Of a stretch of DNA of 64,000 nt, positions 32,507 through 42,110 are shown one piece after another. Made by a program: the position numbers and the translations under genes. Under the pieces are notes generated by a model, which made no database searches, had not been told where the DNA came from, and saw nothing but the letters and a program-made list of their open reading frames with translations. Numbering within the stretch: the first letter of the stretch is position 1; every line of letters starts with the position of its first letter. The DNA is taken from positions 51,403 through 115,402 of the forward strand of contig JAHHIF010000022.1 in assembly GCA_019358875.1 (NCBI GenBank). The letters are read 5' to 3'. The stretch comes from Symplocastrum torsivum CPER-KK1 (GTDB taxonomy: Bacteria; Cyanobacteriota; Cyanobacteriia; Cyanobacteriales; Coleofasciculaceae).

Positions 32507-33715
32507 ATGACTGCCATAACTCCCGATTCTGCCAAGCATAAAAAAGCTAAAGCCATCAAATCCTCCAGCCGCCGTCCTGCTAAGGAACTGTGTAGTGAGT
32601 GTGGACTTTGTGATACATACTATATTCACTATGTCAAGGAAGCTTGTGCCTTCTTAAACCAGCAAATTGCCGAACTCGAAGAACAAGCCCACGGCAGAAG
32701 CCGCAACCTAGATAGTCCTGATGATTGGTACTTTGGTGTCAATCAATCCATGATGGCAGCGCGGAAAACTGAGCCAATTGAGGGAGCGCAATGGACAGGT
32801 ATTGTTAGCAGCATCGCGATTGAAATGCTGAATCGTGGTTTGGTTGAAGGTGTCGTCTGTGTCCAAAATACAAAAGAAGACCGCTTTCAACCGATGCCAA
32901 TCATTGCTCGTACTCCAGAAGAAATTCTAGCCGCACGGGTGAATAAGCCGACACTCTCGCCTAACCTTTCCGTGTTAGAGCAAATAGAGCAATCTGGGAT
33001 GAAGCGATTGCTGGTGATTGGCGTTGGTTGCCAAATCCAAGCCTTACGAGCAGTTGAGAAGCAACTAGGTTTAGAAAAGCTCTATGTTTTGGGGACTCCC
33101 TGTGTTGATAACGTTAACCGTGCTGGGTTGCAGAAATTCCTAGAAACCACCAGCCGTTCCCCAGAGACTGTTGTGCATTATGAGTTTATGCAAGACTTCC
33201 GGGTTCACTTCAAACATGAGGATGGTTCAGTTGAAATGGTTCCCTTCTTTGGACTAAAGACGAATCAATTAAAAGATGTGTTTGCCCCCTCTTGCATGAG
33301 CTGTTTTGACTATGTAAACTCCTTGGCAGATTTAGTCGTAGGCTACATGGGTGCGCCTTTTGGCTGGCAGTGGATCGTAGTACGCAATGACACTGGACAG
33401 GAGATGTTAGATTTGGTGCAAAATCAGCTAGAAACGCAGCCCGTGATGTCAAAGGGAGACAGACGTAATGCTGTACAACAGAGCATCCCCGCTTATGATA
33501 AGGGCGTTACCCTACCCATGTGGGCAGCCAAAATGATGGGTGTGGTGATTGAAAAGATTGGTCCTAAAGGTTTGGAGTATGCTCGGTTCTCAATCGACTC
33601 TCACTTTACTCGCAACTATTTGTATGTAAAGCGTCATCACCCAGAGAAATTGGAGGCACATGTGCCAGAGTACGCTAAACGAATTGTTGGGCAATATCAA
33701 CTGCCAGAATCTTAA
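32507..33715 (+). CDS. bciB: Ferredoxin-dependent divinyl (proto)chlorophyllide 8-vinyl reductase
   Basis: A 402-residue member of the FrhB/FdhB family of flavin and iron-sulphur reductases. BciB reduces the 8-vinyl group of divinyl chlorophyllide using reduced ferredoxin, which is needed for monovinyl chlorophyll; the plant homologue HCAR reduces 7-hydroxymethyl chlorophyll. Iron-sulphur ligands are visible as CSECGLCDTYYIHYVKEAC (about 29-47), GTPCVDNVNR and CMSCFDY. The FrhB N-domain carries ARTPEEI and GVGCQIQALRAVEKQLG. Length and motifs match the cyanobacterial slr1923 type. The ATG gives a basic leader. It lies alone, divergent from the PspA-like gene. Confidence 0.9.
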   Translation: MTAITPDSAKHKKAKAIKSSSRRPAKELCSECGLCDTYYIHYVKEACAFLNQQIAELEEQAHGRSRNLDSPDDWYFGVNQSMMAARKTEPIEGAQWTGIVSSIAIEMLNRGLVEGVVCVQNTKEDRFQPMPIIARTPEEILAARVNKPTLSPNLSVLEQIEQSGMKRLLVIGVGCQIQALRAVEKQLGLEKLYVLGTPCVDNVNRAGLQKFLETTSRSPETVVHYEFMQDFRVHFKHEDGSVEMVPFFGLKTNQLKDVFAPSCMSCFDYVNSLADLVVGYMGAPFGWQWIVVRNDTGQEMLDLVQNQLETQPVMSKGDRRNAVQQSIPAYDKGVTLPMWAAKMMGVVIEKIGPKGLEYARFSIDSHFTRNYLYVKRHHPEKLEAHVPEYAKRIVGQYQLPES

Positions 33716-33760
33716 GTCCTTGCAAATGATTTCAATATTTTTTGCTCTCTTGAAAAGTCA

Positions 33761-33839
33761 CAGGACTTACGCAAATCCACCGTTTAACCACCATTTGTAG
33801 GGGCACTCTACCAGATATTGCACTTGTGCGTAAGTCCTA
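33761..33839 (-). mobile_element. MITE-like element, AGGACTTACGCA family, copy 2 (reverse)
   Basis: A 79-bp element with ends CAGGACTTACGCA and TGCGTAAGTCCTA, in the opposite orientation to the copies at 21114 and 60780. The interior keeps TACCAGATATTGC and ATTTGTAGGGGCA but lacks much of the GC-rich palindrome. No clear target duplication is visible. It lies 45 bp after bciB and may serve as its terminator hairpin. Confidence 0.8.
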
Positions 33840-34165
33840 AATCATTATTAGTTCTTTTTGGACAAGCACCAGAGATAAGCAAATGACAAAAATCAACTAT
33901 TGAAGTTTCGGGAGGACTCATGGAACTTGTGTTTCGTGAACATCTGAGGCGAACAGTGGCTTAATACCGTTTCAGGATGAGAAAATACCAGATTCCCTTA
34001 ACCTCCCAGTGCTAAGGTAGGGTGCTGTTGAGCAAAGCTTTTGTTGTTTAATGAAGCCGTTGCTTCAAACAAGAGGAGGCAGAGGTACAGATATGGGAAA
34101 TGTTAAGGTTGCAGAAAAATCAAACCATGTTATGACCTCTCCTTCGGGAATCTTCTAACCTTCTT
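33840..34165. other. Intergenic region upstream of rimB
   Basis: No convincing gene. A 21-codon frame with an ATG at 34093 and a TAA at 34156 (opening MGNVKVAEKSNHV) is preceded by AAGAGGAGGCAGAGG and ends 7 nt before the next ATG. It could be a leader peptide, but support is weak. Confidence 0.4.
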
Positions 34166-34636
34166 ATGAAGCAGCAAGAATTGCCGATAATCGGCTGGCG
34201 GGAGGAACTTGCTTTACCTGAACTTGGGATTTCACAGGTGAAGGCAAAAATTGACACAGGCGCACGTTCATCCGCTTTACATGCTTTTGATATCCAGATT
34301 TTCGAGCGTAGTGGGATACAGATGGTTAGGTTTAAGGTGCATCCCTATCAACGGGATACTCATCGCACTGTAATGGCTGAAGCTGAACTTATCGACCAAC
34401 GAGAGGTTCGGAATTCTGGTGGACAAACTCAACTTAGACCTGTTATCCAAACTCCTGTAGAGCTGAATGGCTATACTTTCCCAATTGAACTAACTTTGAC
34501 GAATCGAGATGTGATGGGTTTCCGGATGTTGCTGGGGCGTCAGGCTGTGCGTAAACGTTTTTTGGTAGATGTGAGTCGGTCGTTTCTGCACAGTCCAAGT
34601 GGGAACAACAAACTAAAGAGTAAAAATCAAAAGTAA
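34166..34636 (+). CDS. RimB-type retropepsin-like protease (ATP-dependent zinc protease family)
   Basis: A 156-residue protein of the RimB/DUF785 family of retropepsin-like aspartic proteases, often annotated as ATP-dependent zinc proteases. The motif KIDTGARSSALHAF at about residues 30-43 holds the catalytic Asp, and MLLGRQAVRKRFLVD is the typical C-terminal block. The family is linked to RimK, which adds glutamate chains to ribosomal protein S6; RimB-type proteases process such tails. Here rimK follows after 2 nt, so they are co-translated. No signal peptide is visible. The last 15 residues are polar and variable. Confidence 0.87.
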   Translation: MKQQELPIIGWREELALPELGISQVKAKIDTGARSSALHAFDIQIFERSGIQMVRFKVHPYQRDTHRTVMAEAELIDQREVRNSGGQTQLRPVIQTPVELNGYTFPIELTLTNRDVMGFRMLLGRQAVRKRFLVDVSRSFLHSPSGNNKLKSKNQK

Positions 34637-34638
34637 CG

Positions 34639-35544
34639 ATGAAAATCGCAATTTTATCGCAGGATGCTTCGTTATACTCCACTCGACGCCTCAAGGAAGC
34701 TGGGGAAGAGCGAGGACATGAGATACGGGTGATTGATTACTTACGTTGCTACATGAATATCACGTCTCACAAGCCGAGTGTGATTTATCAAGGCAAACCC
34801 TTGGAAAATTTTGATGCGATTATTCCTCGAATTGGGGCATCGAAAACGTTCTACGGGACAGCCGTTGTGCGGCAGTTTGAAGTAATGGGTGTCTTTACGG
34901 CAAACGAATCTCAAGCGATTTCTCGCTCCCGTGATAAGCTGCGTTGCCTCCAGATTCTCTCCCGCGAAGGCATTGGTTTACCTGTAACTGGTATTGCTCA
35001 CTCTACGCAAGATATTGATGGTTTAATTGATACGGTTGGCGGTGCGCCTGTTGTGATTAAGCTATTGGAGGGAACTCAAGGAATTGGGGTGGTGCTTGCG
35101 GAAACCCACCATGCAGCTAAGTCGGTGATTGAAGCATTTCGGGGATTGGATGCGAATATTTTGGTGCAGGAGTTTATCAAAGAAGCAGGAGGCATGGATA
35201 TTCGCTGTTTCGTCATTGACAACAAGGTGGTTGCCTCAATGAAGCGGCAGGGTGCCCCAGGTGAATTTCGCTCCAACCTTCATCGAGGTGGAACACCTGA
35301 CACAATAAAGTTGACACCAGAGGAACGAAGCACAGCAGTACGTGCGGCGAAAGCGATGGGGTTGAGAGTGGCAGGTGTGGATATGCTGCGCTCAAATCAC
35401 GGTGCAGTGGTGATGGAAGTCAATTCTTCACCCGGACTCGAAGGGATCGAGAAAGCGGCGGAGGTTGATGTGGCAGGAAAGATTATTGAGTTTTTAGAGA
35501 AAAATGCACTTTTAGGAAAAACACGCGATCGCATCCAGTATTAA
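34639..35544 (+). CDS. rimK: Ribosomal protein S6 glutamate ligase RimK
   Basis: A 301-residue ATP-grasp ligase. RimK adds poly-glutamate to the C terminus of ribosomal protein S6; relatives make other glutamyl products. The N-terminal domain opens KIAILSQDASLYSTRRL and contains IPRIGAS. The ATP-grasp part shows PVVIKLLEGTQGIGV, LVQEFIKEAGGMDIRCFVID and the metal-binding VMEVNSSPGLEGIE. All family landmarks are present at normal length. It follows the RimB-type gene by 2 nt. Confidence 0.93.
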   Translation: MKIAILSQDASLYSTRRLKEAGEERGHEIRVIDYLRCYMNITSHKPSVIYQGKPLENFDAIIPRIGASKTFYGTAVVRQFEVMGVFTANESQAISRSRDKLRCLQILSREGIGLPVTGIAHSTQDIDGLIDTVGGAPVVIKLLEGTQGIGVVLAETHHAAKSVIEAFRGLDANILVQEFIKEAGGMDIRCFVIDNKVVASMKRQGAPGEFRSNLHRGGTPDTIKLTPEERSTAVRAAKAMGLRVAGVDMLRSNHGAVVMEVNSSPGLEGIEKAAEVDVAGKIIEFLEKNALLGKTRDRIQY

Positions 35545-35709
35545 CACGATGATTATGAGTTTTATCTCAAGGTAGAGATATCGCTTCATAATATCTTCAC
35601 AAATTAACCGTGTAAAACCCACGATCTCTTAACCGCTGGTTCCGGAAACATTCAGGAGTCACTAGAAAGAGGAATCTAGATGTAAGGGAGTCTGGCAGGA
35701 AGGAGTTTG

Positions 35710-37623
35710 GTGAAGACTAATGCAAGCCACCCTGTTGTGGGAAAGTTTCTGAACGGGCGTTACAAAATTGTTCAAGTTCTGAATGCCGGAGCATTTGCAC
35801 AGACCTATATTGCTGAAGACACTTGGCTTATCGGCAATCCTCAATGTGTGGTCAAGCACCTTAAGCCGAATGGCGATCATCCTAAACAATTGCAAGTTTG
35901 CAAGCGTTTATTCACCAGTGAAGCCGAAATACTCAAGAAGCTGGGTAAGCATGACCAGATTCCCCAACTTTTAGACAGCTTTGAAGAACACCAAGGGTTC
36001 TACTTGGTGCAAGAGTTGATTATTGGAGAATCATTAGTTACAGAACTCCCAATTAGTAAAAACTGCAAGAAACGCTGGAGTGAAATTCAGTGCGTTGAAT
36101 TATTGCAAGACGTTTTAGGTATTTTAGAATTTGTTCATAGCCACGGCGTCGTTCATTGTGATCTCAAACCCAATAATTTGATTAGACGCGCCTCAGACGG
36201 CAAACTGGTTCTGATTGACTTTGGTGTTGCTTATCAAATTCCTTCTACTCAAGCCAAGCTAAGGGCTATCCCAATCCAGTTCTCAATTGCATCTGTAGCT
36301 ATTCACGGCTTAGGCTACATTCCAGCCGAACAGTTTAGCGGTCAGCCCTATCCCTGTAGTGACATTTATGCACTCGGCATGATTGCCATTGAGGCACTAA
36401 CGGGTCTGAATCCCATGCAATTGGGAATTGATTCTGAGAGTGGGGAAGTTAGCTGGCAACAGCAAGTATCGGTAAGTAACCCGATGGCTTGTGTGATTAA
36501 TCATATGGTGCGCTATGACTTCAAAGAACGCTATCAATCAGCAACAGATGTCCGAGTTGTACTAAAAAATCTGGCAATTAAGAATCAGGAGCAAGGTGTG
36601 AGAAAAGATGAATTAGACAATGCGTTGATTGGTGAGTCTTCTTCAGAATTAAAACCATTAATTACGCCAGTAGATAGCGAGTCATTAAATTTAAGCTTTT
36701 ATGTGCGGGAATTGGCACAGTCTTGCTTACCCAAATTACCGCCTATTGTATCGGGAGTGGGAGCAGGGATGGCAACTTCTAATGCTCTGGCTATATCCTT
36801 TGGACTGTACACTCTGCTATCTGCAACTCCGTCTAATCCTGGTCTTGATACTTTAGCGAGGGCAGCACAAGAGTATCAGGCAGGGAATTTAGAAGAAGCG
36901 ATCGCCTTAGCTCAATCAGTTCCTTTAGATAGTACGGCTTATCAAGAATCTTTAATTGCTATTCAAAAGTGGCGGCAAGAATGGAACACTGCTGCCACTC
37001 AGTATCAAGCTGTTGAAGATGCCTATAATGAAGGGCGGTGGCGGGATATTTTTGAGGAGGCTCGAAAGACTCCTGATGTCGCTGCTTGGCAAAAAAAGGT
37101 TGAGCAATTTATTGAACAAGTCAAACCGGAAATTGAGGCAGAATCTGAAACGTTGTTACAGAAAGCCTATCAATTAGCCGCAGAAAAAGACTTTACAGGA
37201 GCACTAGCCTTAATTAGACAAATTCCTCCAGAAACAGCCACTGGTGCCAAAATTGAACCCAAACTATCGGAATATACTAAAAAGCAGCAGATTAGAGCAG
37301 ACTCTTTATTACAAGAAGCCTATGATCTGGCAGCAAAAAGAGACTTCAGTGGTGCATTAAAGTATTTATCACAAATTTCTGACGAAACTCCTACCTACGA
37401 TAAGGCTCAAATTAAGATGGTTGAGTATGCTCAAAAGCAGCATTTTAAGGAAGAAGTTGAAAGACAAGCTTCATTAACGAGAGCAGTTTCTGAATCAAAC
37501 TTGAGGTTTTCAGAGCCATTTGTGCGTAGCAGTGGTGAAGAAATGACTTTAGAACTTAACCCTGGTACCCAACTTACAGAAGTTAGTCCTCGCTCATCTT
37601 TTACTGCACCTAGCAGACGTTAG
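35710..37623 (+). CDS. Serine/threonine protein kinase with TPR-like C terminus
   Basis: A 637-residue Hanks-type kinase. The glycine loop is LNAGAFAQTYIAED, the ATP-binding Lys is in CVVKHLKP, the catalytic loop is VVHCDLKPNN (HCD in place of HRD) and the metal loop LIDFGVAY. The activation segment ends YIPAEQFSGQPYPCSDIYALG. After about residue 275 comes a linker, then a hydrophobic segment at about 345-372 (GMATSNALAISFGLYTLLSA), probably one membrane helix. Four repeats of 40-50 residues follow (EEAIALAQSVP, FTGALALIRQIPPE, FSGALKYLSQIS). The repeats are probably a sensor or docking part. GTG at 35710 with AAGGAG upstream is the likely start. Confidence 0.9.
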   Translation: MKTNASHPVVGKFLNGRYKIVQVLNAGAFAQTYIAEDTWLIGNPQCVVKHLKPNGDHPKQLQVCKRLFTSEAEILKKLGKHDQIPQLLDSFEEHQGFYLVQELIIGESLVTELPISKNCKKRWSEIQCVELLQDVLGILEFVHSHGVVHCDLKPNNLIRRASDGKLVLIDFGVAYQIPSTQAKLRAIPIQFSIASVAIHGLGYIPAEQFSGQPYPCSDIYALGMIAIEALTGLNPMQLGIDSESGEVSWQQQVSVSNPMACVINHMVRYDFKERYQSATDVRVVLKNLAIKNQEQGVRKDELDNALIGESSSELKPLITPVDSESLNLSFYVRELAQSCLPKLPPIVSGVGAGMATSNALAISFGLYTLLSATPSNPGLDTLARAAQEYQAGNLEEAIALAQSVPLDSTAYQESLIAIQKWRQEWNTAATQYQAVEDAYNEGRWRDIFEEARKTPDVAAWQKKVEQFIEQVKPEIEAESETLLQKAYQLAAEKDFTGALALIRQIPPETATGAKIEPKLSEYTKKQQIRADSLLQEAYDLAAKRDFSGALKYLSQISDETPTYDKAQIKMVEYAQKQHFKEEVERQASLTRAVSESNLRFSEPFVRSSGEEMTLELNPGTQLTEVSPRSSFTAPSRR

Positions 37624-37694
37624 TAAGCTGATGTGCGTTTAAATCTCATATTGAAAAATACAGAGGGCAACCGTGTAAGGGCTGCAATGTGGGT

Positions 37695-38588
37695 TCAATT
37701 CTCCTCGTCTCCAGTTTTGAGTTGGAAATAAACCAGTATGAGAGTGAAGCTAAGTAACACGGTTGTTGCTGCCGCCGCATAGCCGAAATCAAACAGTGAA
37801 AAGGCTTCTTCGTAAATGTAGTAAACCAATAAATTGGTGGAATTGAGTGGACCACCACCCGTGATGATATAAACTTGCTCAAAACTTCTTAGGGTGAAAA
37901 TAGCAGTGGTGACTGTGGCAAAAATTAGTGTTGGTCGTAATCCTGGAAGCGTGATGTGCCAGAACTTAACCCAGGAGTTTGCACCATCTAACTCAGCGGC
38001 TTCGTAACGATTTAGAGGAATCGCTTGCAGTCCTGCGAGAAATACCACCATATTGAAACCCAGTTGTTTCCAACTGCTCAATAAAATGATGACGGGCATT
38101 GCCCAAGTGCTGCTGCCTAGCCAGGGAATTGGTTCAAACCCAAGAGAATCTAGAAGCGCATTGACTGGGCCTTCAGTTTGGAACAACCAGCGAAACCCCA
38201 AGCCAACGGCAACCAAAGAGGTGATGGAGGGAATGAAATAGGCGGTTCGCAAAAGTCCTCGTAGAGCAAATGACCGATTTAACAGGACAGCTAACCCCAA
38301 GGGAATAACGAGGCTGGGAATGACGGTGGCAATGGTGAAGTAGAGAGTATTGCCAAGAACTTGCCGAAAATCGGGATTGATTACCAAACGTATGTAGTTT
38401 CTGAAGCCTGCCCATCTAACTCCCTCGGCGGTGAAACTGCCTGTGGTGAAACTAAGGTAAAACAGGTAGGCGATTGGCCAAAGGAGAAAGATGCCGAGGA
38501 GGATAAGTGCGGGTGCTAAGAAAATCCAGGCGGCGATCGCATCATTATCTAGCAACTGCTGAGGAGACTGTCGAAACTTGATTGCCAT
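37695..38588 (-). CDS. ABC transporter permease, sugar type (MalF/UgpA-like)
   Basis: A 297-residue inner-membrane permease with six predicted helices. The first is AWIFLAPALILLGIFLLWPI. The EAA loop, EAAELDGANSWVKFWHITLP at about 205-224, contacts an ATPase. It belongs to the carbohydrate-uptake CUT1 class. No binding protein, second permease or ATPase is adjacent, so it must use components encoded elsewhere; such scattered organisation is common in cyanobacteria. The substrate may be glycerol-3-phosphate, maltose-like sugars or compatible solutes. Confidence 0.88.
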   Translation of the reverse strand: MAIKFRQSPQQLLDNDAIAAWIFLAPALILLGIFLLWPIAYLFYLSFTTGSFTAEGVRWAGFRNYIRLVINPDFRQVLGNTLYFTIATVIPSLVIPLGLAVLLNRSFALRGLLRTAYFIPSITSLVAVGLGFRWLFQTEGPVNALLDSLGFEPIPWLGSSTWAMPVIILLSSWKQLGFNMVVFLAGLQAIPLNRYEAAELDGANSWVKFWHITLPGLRPTLIFATVTTAIFTLRSFEQVYIITGGGPLNSTNLLVYYIYEEAFSLFDFGYAAAATTVLLSFTLILVYFQLKTGDEEN

Positions 38589-38653
38589 CTGGGTTACAGG
38601 TGCGCCTGTATCGTGCAGTGTATGGAACTAATTTTTCTTAAGTTCAGGATCAT

Positions 38654-39493
38654 TCACCTTAAGTTGTCTAGGGCAATGTCCCGGTTGAACAATGCTTCAT
38701 GGAAGTCGGGGTTAATTTCTAAGGCTTTATTGTAAGAAGCAACAGCGGCTTCAAAATCGCCTGCTTCAACTTGTTGGTTGCCTTGCTGAAACCATTCTTG
38801 TGCCTCATTATTAGCGGATTGCTCAGCTGTGTCGAATTGATGCATCAATTCTTCAATTATTACTAATGGGTCAGTGGTTTCAATCCCTAATTGCTGAGCA
38901 ACCAGTTGGCGTAAATTGTCATCCTGTTGCAATCTCACCATTAACTCATCAAGTGTAATGGTTTCAGTTTGCATAGCTTCTAGGTTAGTGGGTGCCGTCT
39001 CTTGAATCGGGGGTGTTGGTAGAGTTGACGCTGCTATTGGGTAGGCATCGGGACCATCATATTCCCAGACGCTGCCACTGGTTTGTCTGATGAGCAACTG
39101 CCTGCCAATGTCGTAAGCCACTTCTCCAATTGTTCTTACAGATGGGAGAGATTGAGTCATTTCACCCACCTGCACTAGCCGTGTAGCTAATTCGTTATTG
39201 GGTGCAGGGGAGGCAAGTACTCTTTCCCCAAACCGACGCAGCCATGCCACCCATTCTGTTTCCGTGGTGCGCCCCTTTAGGGTTTCAAACCAGCGCAGAA
39301 CTCGATCCTGCTGCCAGCCATGCGCTACTCCTTCGAGAAGTTGCCTGAATAGATACTCGTAGTCGGAGTCAGCGAGGGGTGGAGGCGCTTCTACCTCGGT
39401 TTGTCTCTCTCTTCGGTTGGTGGAAGCTTGGGGAGAGGTGCCAAACAGACGCCGAAACAATCCTTTGAGCCACTGCCAAATTCCCTTGAGCAT
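38654..39493 (-). CDS. TPR-tail protein of unknown function
   Basis: A 279-residue soluble protein. The N terminus is a basic amphipathic helix (MLKGIWQWLKGLFRRLFG) that could bind membranes. The middle region (YEYLFRQLLEGVAHGWQQDR followed by VLRWFETLKGRT) resembles a cyanobacterial domain found in other hypothetical proteins. The last 45 residues form one clean TPR hairpin (WFQQGNQQVEAGDFEAAVAS and ALEINPDFHEALFNRDIAL). I cannot assign a function. It shares the strand with the ABC permease but lies upstream of it with a 65-bp gap. Confidence 0.75.
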   Translation of the reverse strand: MLKGIWQWLKGLFRRLFGTSPQASTNRRERQTEVEAPPPLADSDYEYLFRQLLEGVAHGWQQDRVLRWFETLKGRTTETEWVAWLRRFGERVLASPAPNNELATRLVQVGEMTQSLPSVRTIGEVAYDIGRQLLIRQTSGSVWEYDGPDAYPIAASTLPTPPIQETAPTNLEAMQTETITLDELMVRLQQDDNLRQLVAQQLGIETTDPLVIIEELMHQFDTAEQSANNEAQEWFQQGNQQVEAGDFEAAVASYNKALEINPDFHEALFNRDIALDNLR

Positions 39494-39680
39494 CTGTTGA
39501 ATCCTAAGTGCGATCGCGTTTATCCAGATTTTAGACTGGCTAAGTCGTGTTAGTGACAGTCGGTTTTGTTTGTCGGTACTCGATATCGAGATAATAGCTA
39601 ACTCTAGCTGGGGACTAAACTGAAAAAAGCAGAGCAGTAATGCTTGTAGTTAAAATGCGATCGCACTTAGGGGACTTCTC

Positions 39681-40199
39681 ATGCAACCAAGAACCGTCTG
39701 GCAGCAGAACAGTGACAACCCTGAAAACCGCACGAACTTCGCCATTATCCAACAATGGTGGACAAACCTCAACGACAAAAAAATTGCTTGGCGGCAACGA
39801 ATCATTCCCCAAACAGGCGATGTCAGCCAACTCAACTGGGAACTTCAACGCTTTGATGAAGCATTCAAACTACAAGCACCTCAAATTCGCGGTATCACTC
39901 TCTACTGGCGTAAAGCTGATAACGAGCGAGAAGGTAGTACTACACCCCGTAAGCTAGAACTAGATACCGACAGCCAACAACTCTATATTTATCCCCAATC
40001 ACAACAAGAACTTGTTATTCGAGTTGGGGTTCCAGAAATCATCTATCAAAAAATTGAAATCAAAAATCCCCAGTACCAAAGTACCAGGAACGGTGAAAAC
40101 CACATCATCATTTTGCGCGATCAGCAGCAACAACTAGAAATCACACTCAACCTTACGCCAGATAATCTTGCCCAACTTAAAGAACAACTACCAGGATGA
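39681..40199 (+). CDS. Hypothetical protein
   Basis: A 172-residue soluble protein without signal peptide or membrane helix. It is rich in Gln and Asn, with WWTNLNDKKIAWRQRIIP near the N terminus and a beta-rich second half (LYIYPQSQQELVIRVGVPE). I do not recognise a family or a catalytic motif. The ATG is preceded by GGGG-rich sequence. The frame is long and the composition normal, so it should be a true gene. It lies divergent from the TPR-tail gene and upstream of the MscS gene on the same strand. Confidence 0.6.
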   Translation: MQPRTVWQQNSDNPENRTNFAIIQQWWTNLNDKKIAWRQRIIPQTGDVSQLNWELQRFDEAFKLQAPQIRGITLYWRKADNEREGSTTPRKLELDTDSQQLYIYPQSQQELVIRVGVPEIIYQKIEIKNPQYQSTRNGENHIIILRDQQQQLEITLNLTPDNLAQLKEQLPG

Positions 40200-40344
40200 T
40201 TCTCAATCCTCTAACGTCATCCTTTTCTTAAAAAGCCAAGATAGCCAAGGTTGGTATCAGTCTTGGTAACCGCCCTGTACTATCTTCTTTTAAATTGTCT
40301 TTGCAACATAAACGGCAGTGCAAATCTACCATTAATTCTGCTAA

Positions 40345-41370
40345 ATGAATCAATCTCTCACACTTGTGCGGTGGATTATCCCAGTTGCTTCAATTTTGAT
40401 GGGATGGTTTTTTGGGATAATTTTTGAGAAAGTTTTTTTCACGAGATTCAAAAAATTTACGGCTAGAATGCCGTTTCCAGGAAATGAATTGGTTGTTGAA
40501 TCTCTACAGAAACTGCCAAGCCTTTGGCTTTTCTTGGCAGGGCTTTATGGCGCAATTCTTGCTTCACCGTTTACTCTACCAGTTTCAGGAATTCTTCAGA
40601 AAGCTTTAACTGCCACTTTCTTATACACAGTAACACTCCTAGTTGCAAGGCTTGCTGCAGGCTTTGTAACCTTATACAGCCAGAGAGTTGAAGGGCTATC
40701 TGCTTCCTTATTTTCCAACCTTACTAGAATCCTCGTTTTACTTCTGGGGATTTTAATAATCTTGCAAGCGATGGGTATCTCAATTACCCCTATCCTAGCA
40801 ACATTAGGGATTGGGGGATTAGCTGTTGCTTTGGCTTTTCAGGATACCCTTGCAAACTTATTTTCTGGTTTATACTTAATCATTTCAGGTCAAGTAAGAA
40901 CAGGTGACTATGTAAAACTAGAAAGCGATCAAGAAGGGTATATAACTGATATTAATTGGCGCAACACTACAATCAGAGAAGTTCCCAATAATATTATCGT
41001 TGTTCCTAATACAAAGTTGGCTTCAGCAATTTTCAAAAATTACCATTTACCTACCAAAGAAATTACTTTACAAATTACTTTTGGTGTTGGTTATGACAGT
41101 AATCTAGAGCAAGTCGAACAAGTGACCGTTGCTGTTGCTAAGGAGGTAATGCAAACTGTTCCAGGTGGTGTACCTGAATTTCAGCCATTTGTCCGCTACC
41201 AAAGCTTTGAGGATTATAGGATTAATTTAATAGTGTGCTTAAGAGTTAATGAGTTCCTTGACCAACATATTATTAGACATGAGTTTATTAAGCGGTTACA
41301 TAAACGGTATCAAGAAGAAGGAATAGAAATTCCCTTCCCATCCAGAAATGTGTATATGAAAGATAAGTGA
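40345..41370 (+). CDS. Small-conductance mechanosensitive channel (MscS family)
   Basis: A 341-residue MscS-type channel. About four membrane helices precede the pore helix, which reads ILATLGIGGLAVALAFQDTL followed by ANLFSGLYLII. The beta domain follows with GDYVKLESDQEGYITDINWR and NNIIVVPNTKLASAIFKNY, and the C-terminal domain ends GIEIPFPSRNVYMK. The pore Gly/Ala pattern is intact. MscS channels open on membrane tension to release solutes after hypo-osmotic shock. It is larger than E. coli MscS by one extra helix pair. It stands alone. Confidence 0.92.
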   Translation: MNQSLTLVRWIIPVASILMGWFFGIIFEKVFFTRFKKFTARMPFPGNELVVESLQKLPSLWLFLAGLYGAILASPFTLPVSGILQKALTATFLYTVTLLVARLAAGFVTLYSQRVEGLSASLFSNLTRILVLLLGILIILQAMGISITPILATLGIGGLAVALAFQDTLANLFSGLYLIISGQVRTGDYVKLESDQEGYITDINWRNTTIREVPNNIIVVPNTKLASAIFKNYHLPTKEITLQITFGVGYDSNLEQVEQVTVAVAKEVMQTVPGGVPEFQPFVRYQSFEDYRINLIVCLRVNEFLDQHIIRHEFIKRLHKRYQEEGIEIPFPSRNVYMKDK

Positions 41371-41479
41371 GTAATGGGGGGAATCCTCACCTCACTTACC
41401 CAGTTGAAATTCCCATTTCAGATTAGTCCCATAATAGGGAGCTATACAGTTATAGAATTAGACTCTAGAGGTAACCAGC

Positions 41480-42091
41480 ATGACCCCAACTAGAAGTGAG
41501 CCAAGGCAAAAGCTGACTTTTGAGCAATTTCTTGAGCAATATCCAGAGGATGGGCGCTATGAACTTGTAAATGGGGAAATCGTGAGAATTTTAGCTACCA
41601 GACAGCACGATGACATAGCAGACTTTATCGCCAAACAACTGGACAGAGAAATTGACCGACTTAGCTTGAACTACAAGGTATCCGGTAGGATTGTGCTTGC
41701 AACCTTGACAAAAGACGGTAAGGAACAGGGACGGCATCCGGATGTCAGTGTGGTGAGGCTGGAGGTATGGCGTTCAAACCGTTTTGCTTACTCTGCCCTA
41801 CGGGAACCAATCCAGCTTGCCGTTGAGGTTGTTTCAACCAACTGGGAGGATTACTACATCGATAAGCTAGATGAGTATCAGCGTCTGGGCATTACCGAAT
41901 ATTGGATTGTAGACTATCTGGCTATTGGTAGCAGGAATTACCTGGGTAATCCCAAAGTTCCTACTGTTTTTGTCTATCAGTTAGATGTGAATGGGATGTA
42001 CCATTCTACTGGATACAAAGGTTCTGACCGGATTGTATCTCCTACCTTCCCGAAGTTGGAATTAACCGTCGAGCAGATTTTGAGTGTGTAG
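41480..42091 (+). CDS. Uma2 family (DUF820) protein
   Basis: A 203-residue Uma2/DUF820 protein. Visible family motifs are LTFEQFLEQYPEDGRYELVNGE, split here as FEQFLEQYPEDGRYEL, then RHPDVSVVRLE with the active-site Asp, LAVEVVSTNWEDYYIDKLDEY and YWIVDYLA. It carries the PD-(D/E)XK-like fold residues. The biological function of these proteins is unknown. It is a distant relative of the one at 25689-26264. It is followed by a HIP1-rich, gene-free region. Confidence 0.9.
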   Translation: MTPTRSEPRQKLTFEQFLEQYPEDGRYELVNGEIVRILATRQHDDIADFIAKQLDREIDRLSLNYKVSGRIVLATLTKDGKEQGRHPDVSVVRLEVWRSNRFAYSALREPIQLAVEVVSTNWEDYYIDKLDEYQRLGITEYWIVDYLAIGSRNYLGNPKVPTVFVYQLDVNGMYHSTGYKGSDRIVSPTFPKLELTVEQILSV

Positions 42092-42110
42092 TTCTTACTG
42101 AGAAGGTAGC

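Noticed and set aside
32304..32507. 67-codon minus-strand frame overlapping the bciB start
   Set aside because: TTG start, no ribosome-binding site, occupies the promoter region of bciB; not recognised.
37655..37713. tRNA 3'-half-like sequence (GTGGGTTCAATTCTCC then GTCTCCA)
   Set aside because: The T-stem pairs poorly, no 5' half is present, and the region encodes the C terminus of the ABC permease on the minus strand; probably coincidence.
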